From: Novosphingobium sp. 18050
Lineage (GTDB): Bacteria; Pseudomonadota; Alphaproteobacteria; Sphingomonadales; Sphingomonadaceae
Reading direction: 5' to 3'
DNA: 64,000 nt
Assembly: GCF_902706195.1 (NCBI RefSeq)
Contig: NZ_CACSJO010000002.1
Span: 248,001-312,000, forward strand
Of the stretch, positions 47,701-56,592 are shown one piece after another. Positions within the stretch are counted from its first letter, which is position 1. Each line of letters opens with the position of its first letter. The translations under genes were made by a program, and so were the position numbers. Under the pieces are notes generated by a model. That model saw only the letters and a program-made list of their open reading frames with translations. It searched no databases and was not told where the DNA came from.

Positions 47701-49577
47701 GCGGTGACATGTCGGGCGACGTGTTCGGCAACGGCATGCTGCTGTCCAGGTCGCTGAAGCTGGTTGCTGCGTTTGACCACCGTCACATCTTCCTCGATCC
47801 CGATCCCGATGCGGCGAAAAGCTGGGAGGAACGCCAGCGCCTGTTCGACCTGCCGGTTTCCAGCTGGAACGATTATGACAAGGCGCTGATCTCGAAGGGA
47901 GGCGGGGTATTCCCGCGCAGCCTCAAGTCCATCCCGCTGAGCGAAGAAGCCCGCGCCGTGCTGGGCATCGGTGCGAGCGAGATCGACCCCGATTCGCTGA
48001 TCACCGCGATCCTGTGTTCGCCGGTTGACCTGTTGTGGTTCGGCGGCATCGGTACGTATGTGAAAGCTTCCGCCGAAAACAACGTGCAGGTGGGCGATCC
48101 CACCAACGACGGCCTGCGCGTCAGCGGCAACGAACTGCGCGTCAAGGTCGTGGGCGAAGGTGCCAATCTGGGTGTGACCCAGGCCGGGCGCATCGAATTC
48201 GCCGATCGCGGTGGGCGCATCAACGCCGACTTCATCGACAATTCGGCCGGGGTCGACTGCTCGGACAACGAGGTCAACATCAAGATCGCGCTGGCCGCTG
48301 CCAAGCGCGCAGGCAAGCTGTCCGAGCCGCAGCGCGTTGAACTGCTGCGTTCGATGACCGACGAAGTCGGCGCGCTGGTGCTGGAGGACAACCGCCTTCA
48401 GGCGCTGGCCCTCTCGATCGCACAGCGCGGCGGAGCGCAAGTCATGCCTTCGCATATCCGCCTGATTGAAACGATGGAGGAGGGCGGCCACCTTGACCGC
48501 CGCACCGAAGGGCTGGCCGACAACGATGTGTTGGCGCGCCGCGCGCAGGACGGGCGCGGGCTGACCCGCCCCGAACTGGCGGTGCTGCTGTCCAGCGGCA
48601 AGCTGGTGCTGCAGGCCGCGATCGAGGGCAGCGACCTCCCCGCCGATCCTACCCTGTCGGACATGCTGATCGCCACCTTCCCGCAGGCCATGCAGAAGAA
48701 GTACGCGCGCTTCATCAAGGGCCACCGCCTGGCGAACGAGATCATCGCCACCAAGCTGGCCAACCGTATCGTCAACCGCCTTGGCATCGTCACCCCGTTC
48801 GAACTGGCCGAGGAAGAAGGCGCCACCCTCGCGCAGATCGCTGCTGCCTTCGCGCTGGCGGAACAGTTGTTCGGGCTGGACGCGCTGTGGGAGCAGCTTG
48901 AAATCGCCCCCATGGCGGAGACTGCACGTGTGGCGCTGTTCGAAATGGTGGCCAACGCGGCGCGCGGTCATATGGCCGACCTGCTGCGCGCAGGCGCGGG
49001 CCGGGTCGCTCCGTCCGAACTGGCGGCGCGTCTGGAGAAGGGCATCGCCGCCCTCTCCACCGACACCGTCGAACTGCTGGGTGAGCGTACGCTGGCACAT
49101 TCGCGCAAGCTGCGTGCAGGCCTTACCGATCTCGGTGCGCCTGAGGAGGTGGCCGCGCAAGTGGCGAACCTGTTCGACCTCGACGGCGCCGTGGGCATCG
49201 CCGCACTGGCGAGCGAGACGGGCATTGCCCCGCGCAAGCTGGTCACCGCCTTCACCCGTATCGGCGCGGGGCTGGGCCTTGACTGGGCGCAGGCGAGCGC
49301 TGCGATGATGAGCCCGTCGGATCCGTGGGAGCGCCTGCTGGTGGCGGGCCTTGCGCGCGATTTCCAGCAGATGCGCCTCGACTTCCTGCGCACCATCGCG
49401 CGGACCAAGGCGGGTAAGAGCGATCCGCTCGCCGCCACCGAGGAATGGGGCCGCGACCATCTGGGCGCGCTCGAAAACTTCCGTGCGATCGTGCACCGGG
49501 CGGAGAATTCAGTGGCGGTCAGTCCGGCCATGCTCGCGCAGATCGCCAGCCAGGCGCGCAACCTGCTGGCACGTTAA
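44772..49577 (+). CDS. NAD-dependent glutamate dehydrogenase, large (GDH180-like) type
   Basis: 1601-residue catabolic glutamate dehydrogenase that deaminates glutamate to 2-oxoglutarate with NAD+. An N-terminal ~700 residues hold ACT-like regulatory regions. The catalytic domain follows, with GGLRWSDRRDDFRVE and IVPTGAKGGFYPKLLP carrying the catalytic Lys. GCGDMSGDVFGNGMLLS and GEGANLGVTQAGRIEF are dinucleotide-binding parts, and a long C-terminal helical domain ends the protein. The length matches the large allosteric enzymes of Caulobacter and Pseudomonas. It links arginine and aromatic amino-acid breakdown encoded nearby to the TCA cycle. It ends at a strong hairpin. Confidence 0.96.
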   Translation: MSAGELTVSGKTRAAADKAGTKKQGAKAAATARKPSELHDAIVEEVRGALLPGDGPDDSAPDGSPEGGGWIDEAARFLLAAAAQRNVGQPVIELASASEERRLLRIALVNDDMPFLVDSVAAAIAEAGLVIDRLVHPVVPVLRDAKGKLTGLPGDPAEATGRESMIYVETARIDARQRRELLRSLETTLADVRAAVADWPQMVETMLADAERIDKAGTDKEGAELLRWFAGGMLTQLGHVTRTRDGARSDRLGVCRIDDEDVLSDISYTRAFEAFDAALAQGSIHAPMAIKANRIATVHRRVPIDLFLVPVIEEGKVTALSVHVGMWTSAALAATPDRVPRLRGQLAAFSQRLELDPTGHTGKALAHALTSLPHDLVMGLGEADVERLAMTMTGLVDRPRPRLLITRSPLMRHVFAFVWLPRDMLSTQMQRRIQGMIEEAAQAPTLDWSLQVEAGNLAMLRYTLDVREGNHEPSEADLDHALQVILRGWTEAVEAALAPSLEPGRAAAVAGRYAEAFPMGYRSDYGPAEAAIDIAHLRRISVSEAAGGNRDVRLHARDDDGAGQLRLKIYQSEGSLPLSDAVPALENFGFRVLGEVPTALDKGKLGTIHDFTLELQGGRPVHEVLELAPMIEDALRAVLNGGGENDAFNRLVPGLGLNSIEANWLRAWYRYLRQAAMHFGIPTVVDALQGAPAVTRGIVDLFVAIHEPAFGGDRVLARKDAEEAIRTGLAAVGAINDDRLLRAFRDIVLAMLRTNAFAAAGHVALAFKFDSALVPGLPKPVPWREIFVYSQRVEGIHLRAGPIARGGLRWSDRRDDFRVEILGLMKAQRVKNAVIVPTGAKGGFYPKLLPDPSRDRAAWAAEGQGSYEVFVDTLLSITDNIVADKVVHPEGVTVLDGEDPYFVVAADKGTAKFSDVANGIAEGRDFWLDDAFASGGSNGYDHKAMGITAKGAWLSVRRHFLEMGVDVQADPVRVVGCGDMSGDVFGNGMLLSRSLKLVAAFDHRHIFLDPDPDAAKSWEERQRLFDLPVSSWNDYDKALISKGGGVFPRSLKSIPLSEEARAVLGIGASEIDPDSLITAILCSPVDLLWFGGIGTYVKASAENNVQVGDPTNDGLRVSGNELRVKVVGEGANLGVTQAGRIEFADRGGRINADFIDNSAGVDCSDNEVNIKIALAAAKRAGKLSEPQRVELLRSMTDEVGALVLEDNRLQALALSIAQRGGAQVMPSHIRLIETMEEGGHLDRRTEGLADNDVLARRAQDGRGLTRPELAVLLSSGKLVLQAAIEGSDLPADPTLSDMLIATFPQAMQKKYARFIKGHRLANEIIATKLANRIVNRLGIVTPFELAEEEGATLAQIAAAFALAEQLFGLDALWEQLEIAPMAETARVALFEMVANAARGHMADLLRAGAGRVAPSELAARLEKGIAALSTDTVELLGERTLAHSRKLRAGLTDLGAPEEVAAQVANLFDLDGAVGIAALASETGIAPRKLVTAFTRIGAGLGLDWAQASAAMMSPSDPWERLLVAGLARDFQQMRLDFLRTIARTKAGKSDPLAATEEWGRDHLGALENFRAIVHRAENSVAVSPAMLAQIASQARNLLAR

Positions 49578-49586
49578 ACAGACCCT

Positions 49587-49612
49587 GCCCCCTCCTCCGG
49601 TGAGGAGGGGGC
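49587..49612. terminator. Bidirectional hairpin between gdh and the Lrp regulator
   Basis: Perfect 11-base stem (49587-49597 with 49602-49612, loop CGGT) in the 48-base gap between convergent genes. It is very GC-rich without a T-tract on the plus side. It can serve both transcripts. Confidence 0.75.
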
Positions 49613-49625
49613 TACCCTGCGCCGC

Positions 49626-50087
49626 TCAATCCAGCGGCACGGGCTGCGTTTCCTTAACCGTTTCCAGCACGATGATCGACTTCACATCGCGCACCCCCGG
49701 AATGCGCAGCAGCGTGCGCAGCGTAATCTGCGAAAGATGCTCCACGTTGCGCGCGATCACCCGCACCAGATAATCCATGTCGCCGGTCACCGCGTGGCAG
49801 GCGATGACGTGGGGGTTCTCGGCGATGGCCTGCTCGAACCGGGCGATGTTCTCGTCGATGTGGGCGTTGAGGTTTATGAGGACATAGGCTTCCAGCTCGA
49901 AGCCCAGCTTGCGCGGGTCCAGCACCGGAGCATAGCCGCGGATCACGCCTTCGTCTTCCAGCCGCTTGATCCTGCGGCTGACCGGGGTTGCCGATAGCGC
50001 CGCACGCTCGGCCACTTGCGCTACCGGCATGCGCGCATCTTCACGCAGGGCAGCGATGATCTTGCGGTCGAATTCGTCCAGCTGCAC
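49626..50087 (-). CDS. Lrp/AsnC-family regulator, likely of Phe/Tyr catabolism
   Basis: 153-residue Lrp/AsnC regulator. The winged HTH covers about 4-60 (LDEFDRKIIAALREDARMPV in parts, SATPVSRRIKRLEDEGVI). The RAM/ACT-like ligand domain follows (HAVTGDMDYLVRVIA, LRTLLRIPGVRDVKS). The start is GTG 50087, because GGAGG lies 6 bases upstream on its strand; an ATG 66 bases further up is not supported. It diverges from phhA, and in other Proteobacteria an Lrp-type activator controls the hpd/phh genes, so it probably senses an aromatic amino acid. Confidence 0.9.
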   Translation of the reverse strand: MQLDEFDRKIIAALREDARMPVAQVAERAALSATPVSRRIKRLEDEGVIRGYAPVLDPRKLGFELEAYVLINLNAHIDENIARFEQAIAENPHVIACHAVTGDMDYLVRVIARNVEHLSQITLRTLLRIPGVRDVKSIIVLETVKETQPVPLD

Positions 50088-50194
50088 GGATCGCCTCCAG
50101 AATGGTATTAGCTTGGTGGATTCCACCAATACCATGCTTCCAGCTCTGCACAATCGCAGGGAACTGAAGCCGGGGCTGTAGTATTGTCCTTTTC

Positions 50195-51048
50195 ATGAAG
50201 AAGCCCTGCACCCAGACATCAAGCAGTGGCCTTCGAGGAGAGTACGAAGGCGCGGCCGACGATTACACCGTCGGGCAGGATTGGCACGCCTACACCCCGC
50301 AAATGCACGAACGCTGGCGCCGCCTGTTCGCGCGCCAGTCCGCGCTGGTGGAAACCCACGCCTGCGCCGCGTTCCGCGAAGGACTGGCGCGGCTGGACTG
50401 CGCGCAGGGCATTCCCCGTTTCGAGGACGCCAATGTCATTCTGGGTGCCGCCACGGGCTGGCAGCTTGTCACGGTTCCGGGCTTCATCCCGGACGCGGTC
50501 TTCTTCGATCATCTGGCCCACCGCCGCTTCCCGGTAACCCGCTGGCTGCGCGAGGAACATGAGCTGGACTACCTTGTTGAGCCCGACGTGTTCCACGATT
50601 TCTTCGGACACGTGCCGATGCTGCTCAACCCGGCGATCGCCGATTTCCTTGAGCTTTACGGCAAGGCCGGCGCGCGGGCGATGGAGATGGACGCGCTGGA
50701 CATGCTGGCGCGTATCTACTGGTACACCATCGAATTCGGCCTCGTGCGTGAAGAGGGCGGCCTGAAGGTCTTCGGCGCCGGCATCATCTCGTCCTCGGGC
50801 GAAACGCGCTTTTCGATCGAGGACGCAGGCGTCCTGCGCCTGCCGTTCGACGCCGTGCGGGTGATGCGTACCGGCTACATGATCGATAGCTTCCAGAAGA
50901 CCTACTTCGTCCTCGAAAGCCTGCCGCAGCTGATCGAGGCGCTGGTGCATCTCGATTTCGGCCCCGTCTACGAAACATGGCGCGCCCACGCGCCGCTGCC
51001 CGCCGGCACAGCGCTGCCGGGCGAGACCCCCATCGCTGGAGAACCCGC

Positions 51049-51052
<4 letters not shown>
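50195..51052 (+). CDS. phhA: Phenylalanine 4-monooxygenase
   Basis: 285-residue pterin-dependent monomeric phenylalanine hydroxylase that converts phenylalanine to tyrosine. The iron ligands are H134 and H139 ([12 protein letters not shown]) and E180 (YWYTIEFGL). [16 protein letters not shown] at the N-terminus and [11 protein letters not shown] match the bacterial family. The stop overlaps the hpd start (ATGA at 51049-51052). A pterin recycling enzyme (PhhB) is not seen in the window. Confidence 0.95.
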
Positions 51053-52146
<1,094 letters not shown>

Positions 52147-52215
52147 CCGCAAGGTCGGGTCCGGCGATGATTTAGACCGGCGCGTCACAAAGGGGGTTGC
52201 TACCTACCCCCTGAG

Positions 52216-52248
52216 CCGCTCATGCTGAGTTTGTCGAAGCACGAGCGG
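52216..52248. repeat. Degenerate TTCGACAGGCTCAGC-type repeat
   Basis: CCGCTC and GAGCGG arms flank ATGCTGAGTTTGTCGAAGCAC, quoted here as ATGCTGAG plus TTTGTCGAAGCAC. It is a diverged relative of the pair at 11730-11810. It lies in the 133-base gap between hpd and the VOC gene and can fold as a hairpin. Confidence 0.7.
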
Positions 52249-52279
52249 CGCCAGGCGCCCCGGCACGACGGGAGAGAAG

Positions 52280-52834
52280 ATGATGCAACAAGCTCCAAAC
52301 CTGGGCGGCATCCACCATGTGGCCTATCGCTGCCGTGATGCGAAGGAGACGGTCACGTTCTATCGCGATGTAATGGGCATGGATTTCATGCTCGCCATCG
52401 CCGAGGATACGGTGCCCTCCACCGGCGCGCCTGACCCGTACATGCACGTCTTCCTCGACTGCGGCGGCGGCAACGTGCTGGCCTTTTTCGAATTGCCGGG
52501 TGCCCCCGAAATGGGCCGCGACGAGGCGACCCCGGCCTGGGTCCAGCATATCGCCTTCAAGGTGGAAAGCGAAGCGGACCTGCTCGCCGCCAAGGCCCGC
52601 GCCGAGGCGGCCGGACTGGAAGTCATCGGACCCACGCATCACGGCGTGTTCAAGTCGGTCTACTTTTTCGATCCCAACGGCCACCGGCTGGAACTGGCCT
52701 GGCAGTTCGGCACGGCGGACCAGATGGCCAGCCTCAAGGCGGTGGCGCTCGACATGCTCGATGAATGGGCGGTGACCCGGAAGGCCCCGCGCCACGCCGC
52801 CTGGCTCCACGAAAAGATCGCGGCGGAAAGCTGA
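52280..52834 (+). CDS. VOC (glyoxalase/dioxygenase) family protein
   Basis: 184-residue single VOC-domain protein. IHHVAYRCRDAKETVTFYRDVMG in parts (IHHVAYRCRDA, TVTFYRDVMGMDF) starts the fold, and WVQHIAFKVESEADL and VYFFDPNGHRLELAW complete it, with His/Glu candidates for a metal site. VOC proteins include glyoxalases and ring-cleavage enzymes. Its position between hpd and maiA suggests a step in or near homogentisate breakdown, but activity cannot be assigned. A ribosome site GGGAGAAG precedes the ATG. Confidence 0.85.
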   Translation: MMQQAPNLGGIHHVAYRCRDAKETVTFYRDVMGMDFMLAIAEDTVPSTGAPDPYMHVFLDCGGGNVLAFFELPGAPEMGRDEATPAWVQHIAFKVESEADLLAAKARAEAAGLEVIGPTHHGVFKSVYFFDPNGHRLELAWQFGTADQMASLKAVALDMLDEWAVTRKAPRHAAWLHEKIAAES

Positions 52835-52839
52835 GTGCG

Positions 52840-53490
52840 ATGGGCGCGCCGCTCCGCCTCCATGGCTATCATCGCAGTTCCACCAGCTACCGGGTGCGCA
52901 TTGCCCTGAACCTCAAACGGCTGGGCTATGACATCGTGCCGGTGAACCTGCTGGCCCGCGAACAGCGCAGCGAACCGTTCCGCGCTCGCAATCCCTTCGC
53001 GGGAGTGCCGACGCTGGAGGCGGACGGCGTGGTGATGGCCCAGTCGATGGCGATCCTCGAATGGCTGGACGAGCGCTTTCCCGAGCGGCCGCTGCTGCCC
53101 GCCGGCATCGCCGACCGGTTTGCCGCCCGGGAACTGGCGATGGGAATCGCCACTGAATTGCACGCTCCGCTGAACGGGCCAGTGCTTGAATACCTCAAGC
53201 TGGACCTCGGGCATGCTCAGGCGGAAGTCGACATCTGGTATTGGCACTGGCTGGAAAAGACCCTGACCGCCGTGGAAGCACGTCTGGCGCAGCGCCGGAC
53301 TGGTGATTTCCTGTTCGATGCACCGGGCTATTTCGAATGCGTGTTGGTCCCGCAGCTATACAACGCGCGCCGTTTCGCGTTCGACCTTGCGGCTTACCCG
53401 CATGTGACGCGGATTGAGGCAGCGTGTCTGATGGACCCGGCGTTCGTTGCCGCTCACCCGGATAATCAGCCTGATTCTCCTGCGGGATGA
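52840..53490 (+). CDS. maiA: Maleylacetoacetate isomerase (zeta-class GST)
   Basis: 216-residue glutathione S-transferase-fold enzyme isomerising maleylacetoacetate to fumarylacetoacetate. The glutathione-site motif of zeta-class enzymes, SSTSYRVRIALNLK, is at about 9-22. NPFAGVPTLEADG and QSMAILEWLDERFPERPLLP are typical, and the helical C-domain follows. It starts 5 bases after the VOC gene. Together with phhA and hpd it marks a homogentisate pathway, although the hmgA and fahA genes must be elsewhere. Confidence 0.93.
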   Translation: MGAPLRLHGYHRSSTSYRVRIALNLKRLGYDIVPVNLLAREQRSEPFRARNPFAGVPTLEADGVVMAQSMAILEWLDERFPERPLLPAGIADRFAARELAMGIATELHAPLNGPVLEYLKLDLGHAQAEVDIWYWHWLEKTLTAVEARLAQRRTGDFLFDAPGYFECVLVPQLYNARRFAFDLAAYPHVTRIEAACLMDPAFVAAHPDNQPDSPAG

Positions 53491-53499
53491 TCCCGAGTT

Positions 53500-54201
53500 T
53501 CAGCTCTTGGTAGGGGCCAGCAGCAGGTCGCGCAGGGCTGAGAGGCTGGGCAGGATTTCCGCAGCCACCAGTATCTGCTCTTCGGTCGCGGGCAGCATGT
53601 CGGGCACCATGACGGTAGCGATCCCGGCAGCGGTGGACGACCGCACTCCGGCGTAACTATCCTCTACTGCCACGCAATTACCGGGATCGATGCCCAGCAG
53701 CCGTGCCGTCAGCAGGTAAGGTTCAGGGTGAGGCTTGGCGTTGGTAACGTCGCTGCGGGTGACCACAACGTCGAAATAATGCAGCAGCCCAGCCTTTTCG
53801 AGCCGCTCCTGCGCCTTTCCGCCCATTGTGGAGGTGCATAGTGCCAGCGGCACGCCGGCATCACGGAAATGGTCGAGGATGGCCCGCGCACCGGGACGCA
53901 GCGGCAGTCCGGCATCAATGGCGGCTTCGAACAATACATCGGAATCGGCATAGAACTGGGCCAGCGGGAAGTGCGGGCCGAGTCTTTCGGCCAGCATGAT
54001 CTCGTTCGCATCTCTGCTGACGCCGATCATGGCTTCCAGAACGTCCCCCGGCACAGGCGATCCAAGCGCGGCCCCGGTCTCTTCGAAGGCGCGGTGCTGG
54101 GCGGCTTCGGTTGCAAGCAGGGTGCCGTCCATATCGAAGATGACAGCACGGATTGGATCGGGAAGCGCGGACGAACGGGCGGGACGAGGTAAAGTGGCCA
54201 T
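53500..54201 (-). CDS. HAD-superfamily phosphatase/phosphomutase-like
   Basis: 233-residue HAD subfamily IA hydrolase with a helical cap. The nucleophile motif is FDMDGTLL (about 21-28), motif II is LCTSTMGGKAQERL, the motif III Lys lies in TNAKPHPEPYLL, and motif IV is CVAVEDSYAGVRS. The pattern is like beta-phosphoglucomutase or sugar-phosphate phosphatases. The ATG at 54201 is preferred to a 150-base longer frame that lacks similarity. It lies downstream of astB on the same strand but 104 bases away; substrate unknown. Confidence 0.87.
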   Translation of the reverse strand: MATLPRPARSSALPDPIRAVIFDMDGTLLATEAAQHRAFEETGAALGSPVPGDVLEAMIGVSRDANEIMLAERLGPHFPLAQFYADSDVLFEAAIDAGLPLRPGARAILDHFRDAGVPLALCTSTMGGKAQERLEKAGLLHYFDVVVTRSDVTNAKPHPEPYLLTARLLGIDPGNCVAVEDSYAGVRSSTAAGIATVMVPDMLPATEEQILVAAEILPSLSALRDLLLAPTKS

Positions 54202-54305
54202 GGTCTCAATATGAAGACTGTTTGTGGAGGGACCATTGCAAAAAGATGCATGGCGGTCCGGTTTTGCGCATTTTGCGGGAATTGCCGCTTGGTTCGAGCC
54301 TTGGC

Positions 54306-55568
54306 TCAGAACGACGCTCGGTCTAGCTCCGATAAGCCCAGTTCGGCGCAAAGGGCTGCCCGCGCTTCAAGGCAGGCGCGCCAGAGGGCGGGGTCGGACA
54401 GGTCCTCCACGGCGATTCGTTCGGGCCAGAGGCGCGCGACCAGGCCCTCGATGCGGTCCAGCTTTCCCGGCGTGGCGATGAAGCGCGGGTTGACCGCGTC
54501 CGGGTCTGCCACCACGCGCAGGCGCAGGCAGGCGGGGCCGCCGCCGTTGGCCATGCTTTCGCGTAGGTCATGGACAAAGAGGTGGCGGATCGGACCGTTT
54601 CCGGCGACGTGCGCTTCCAGCCATTGCCAAACCGCGGGCGTTTCGCGTGCTTCGCCGGGCAGCACCAGCGCCATTTCGCCGGACGGCAGCGTCACCAGTT
54701 GCGCGTTGAACAGGTAGGAACTGATCGCATCGGCCAGGCTGACCGCAGCGGCGGGGACTTCGACGATCTCGATCTCGGGCAGCTTTTCGCGAAGCTGCGT
54801 ATAGAGCGCCTCGCGGTCGGCGAAGGCGAGTTCGTGGGTGAAAAGCACGCGCTCGTTGGCGACGGCGACCACGTCGTTGTGGAAGGCGCCGGCGGCGATG
54901 GCCTCGTCCGACTGGCGCGCGAAGACGGTGCGTTCGGGGGTGAGGCGGTGGATGCGGGCGACCGCCTCGCTGGCCTCGCGGTGCTGGCGCGCGGGGAAAG
55001 GGCCGCCAGCCACGCCGTAGACGAAGACCTCGACGCCCGGCGAGGCATGTCCGGCACAAAGGCGCATGTGGTTGGCAGCGCCCTCGTCTCCGAAGGGCGG
55101 CGGGACCGGGGCGTGGACGGCGAAGTGCTCGGAGTTTGCGAAGGCGATTTGCAGCTGCGCCAGCGTCTCGCGCCATTCGTGGCTGCGGTGGGGCATCGTG
55201 GCGAGATTGGCGACCGTCAGGTGGCAGCGCCCGTCCGCGCTATCCGGCGCGGGTGAGACGGTAGCGGCATTGGCTGCCCACATCGACGAGGCTGACAGGG
55301 CATTGGCGCGCAGGGTGGGGCTGGCATCCTCCACCGTCGTGCCGAGCAGGTTCAGCCATGCCTCGTCCGGGCGACGCTGGGGCAGGAAAAGGCCCTGCGG
55401 CAGCCCGCGCTCCAGATTGGCACGCATCTTGGCGAGGCCCTGCAAGGCCGCCGCGCGGGGCGCCGAGACTTTGCCGAAGTTCTTCGCCGAGGCGAGATTG
55501 CCAAGGCTCAAGCCGGCGTAGTTGTGGCTGGGGCCGACGATGCCGTCGAAGTTGATTTCGGTGAGCAT
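54306..55568 (-). CDS. astB: N-succinylarginine dihydrolase
   Basis: 420-residue AstB, second enzyme of the arginine succinyltransferase pathway, releasing two ammonia and CO2 to give succinylornithine. Signatures: EINFDGIVGPSHNYAGLSLGN in parts (NFDGIVGPSHNYAG), SSMWAANAATVSPA, AAGAFHNDVVAVANE with the catalytic His, and SMANGGGPACLRLRVV with the nucleophilic Cys. The ATG at 55568 lies 10 bases after astA. The frame extends 69 bases further upstream without family similarity. Confidence 0.96.
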   Translation of the reverse strand: MLTEINFDGIVGPSHNYAGLSLGNLASAKNFGKVSAPRAAALQGLAKMRANLERGLPQGLFLPQRRPDEAWLNLLGTTVEDASPTLRANALSASSMWAANAATVSPAPDSADGRCHLTVANLATMPHRSHEWRETLAQLQIAFANSEHFAVHAPVPPPFGDEGAANHMRLCAGHASPGVEVFVYGVAGGPFPARQHREASEAVARIHRLTPERTVFARQSDEAIAAGAFHNDVVAVANERVLFTHELAFADREALYTQLREKLPEIEIVEVPAAAVSLADAISSYLFNAQLVTLPSGEMALVLPGEARETPAVWQWLEAHVAGNGPIRHLFVHDLRESMANGGGPACLRLRVVADPDAVNPRFIATPGKLDRIEGLVARLWPERIAVEDLSDPALWRACLEARAALCAELGLSELDRASF

Positions 55569-55578
55569 GACGTCTCTT

Positions 55579-56592
55579 TCAGGCCGGTGCGTAAGTGATC
55601 GTATCGCCCGGACCGACGCCGAGCAGGGCGGCGGCATCCTCGTCCAGCGTCATGCCGTCTTCCGTGATCTGGCCAAGGCAGGCGCGGAAATCGGCCAGTC
55701 GTCCCGTCGCGATCAGGTGCGTGGCCTCGCCTCGGCTGGCCGGGCCAATCGCGCCGATCGACGCCGTTCGCGCGGCTTGCACCGTGCGGATCTGGTCGGT
55801 GCGGGCGATCATGGTCGGGCCGCCGTCGAAGATGTCGACGTAGTTCTGGAAGGCAAAGCCCTCGCTCTCCAGCATCCGCATCGCGGGTCGGCCGGAGTAG
55901 TGCGGCTGACCCATCACCTGCCGCGCGCCTTCGGAAAGCAGCGCGGTATAAATGGGGTGCTTGGGCATCAGGTCGGCGATGAACTGGTTGCCGTGGGTGC
56001 CGTTGAACTCGTCCGCATCGCGAAAGCTCATGTCGAAGAAGCGGCCCGCAAGGCCGTCCCAGAACGGAGAGTTTCCGGCATCGTCGATGGCGCCGCGCAG
56101 TTCGGCGAGAGTCATGTCGCCGAAGCGGTCGCGGTGGGCGGCGATGAACAGATAGCGGCTGCGTGCCAGCAGCTTGCCCACGCCTGCCGAGCGTTCGGTG
56201 GCGTCGAGGTATAACCCGCCGACTTCGCTGGCGCCGTCGAGATCGGTGCACAGGGTGAGCATCTCGGCGCGGAAGGTGCGGTCCAGTTCTTTGGAATGCT
56301 GGGTGATGCGGCCGATGCGGTAGGAGTAGAACGGCAGTTCGGTGCCGACCTGAGAAAACGCCTGACAGGTGCCGCGCACTTTGCCGTCAGCCGTGTCTTC
56401 GAGGATGAAAACGAACAGGTCGTTGGCGATCTGGCCGTCGTCGCGCGCGAAGCTTCTGGCGGCACGCTCCAGCTTTGCCTGAAGAGTGGGCCGGTCGGGC
56501 GGCAGGTTGGTGAAGCCGCCGCCGGTGCCCTTGGCCATGCGGTAGAGCGATTCGAGATCCCGTTCCTGAGCGGTTCTGAGCAGGAAGGTCAT
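55579..56592 (-). CDS. astA: Arginine N-succinyltransferase
   Basis: 337-residue AstA, which succinylates arginine with succinyl-CoA, the first pathway step. Family marks: LRTAQERDLESLYRMAKGTG in parts, the GNAT-like region SEVGGLYLDATERSAGVGKLL in parts (GGLYLDATER), DMSFRDADEFNGTHGNQFIADLMPKHPIY in parts (HGNQFIADLMPKHPIY) and FDGGPTMIARTDQI. It is encoded as a single polypeptide without the duplicated AruF/AruG of Pseudomonas. It overlaps the upstream M20 hydrolase gene by four bases. Confidence 0.95.
   Translation of the reverse strand: MTFLLRTAQERDLESLYRMAKGTGGGFTNLPPDRPTLQAKLERAARSFARDDGQIANDLFVFILEDTADGKVRGTCQAFSQVGTELPFYSYRIGRITQHSKELDRTFRAEMLTLCTDLDGASEVGGLYLDATERSAGVGKLLARSRYLFIAAHRDRFGDMTLAELRGAIDDAGNSPFWDGLAGRFFDMSFRDADEFNGTHGNQFIADLMPKHPIYTALLSEGARQVMGQPHYSGRPAMRMLESEGFAFQNYVDIFDGGPTMIARTDQIRTVQAARTASIGAIGPASRGEATHLIATGRLADFRACLGQITEDGMTLDEDAAALLGVGPGDTITYAPA

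Noticed and set aside
44961..49496. 1511-codon open frame on the minus strand
   Set aside because: It is the antisense of the NAD-glutamate dehydrogenase gene. High GC content keeps the opposite strand open, the translation is Arg/His/Gln-rich low-complexity, and no family motif appears.
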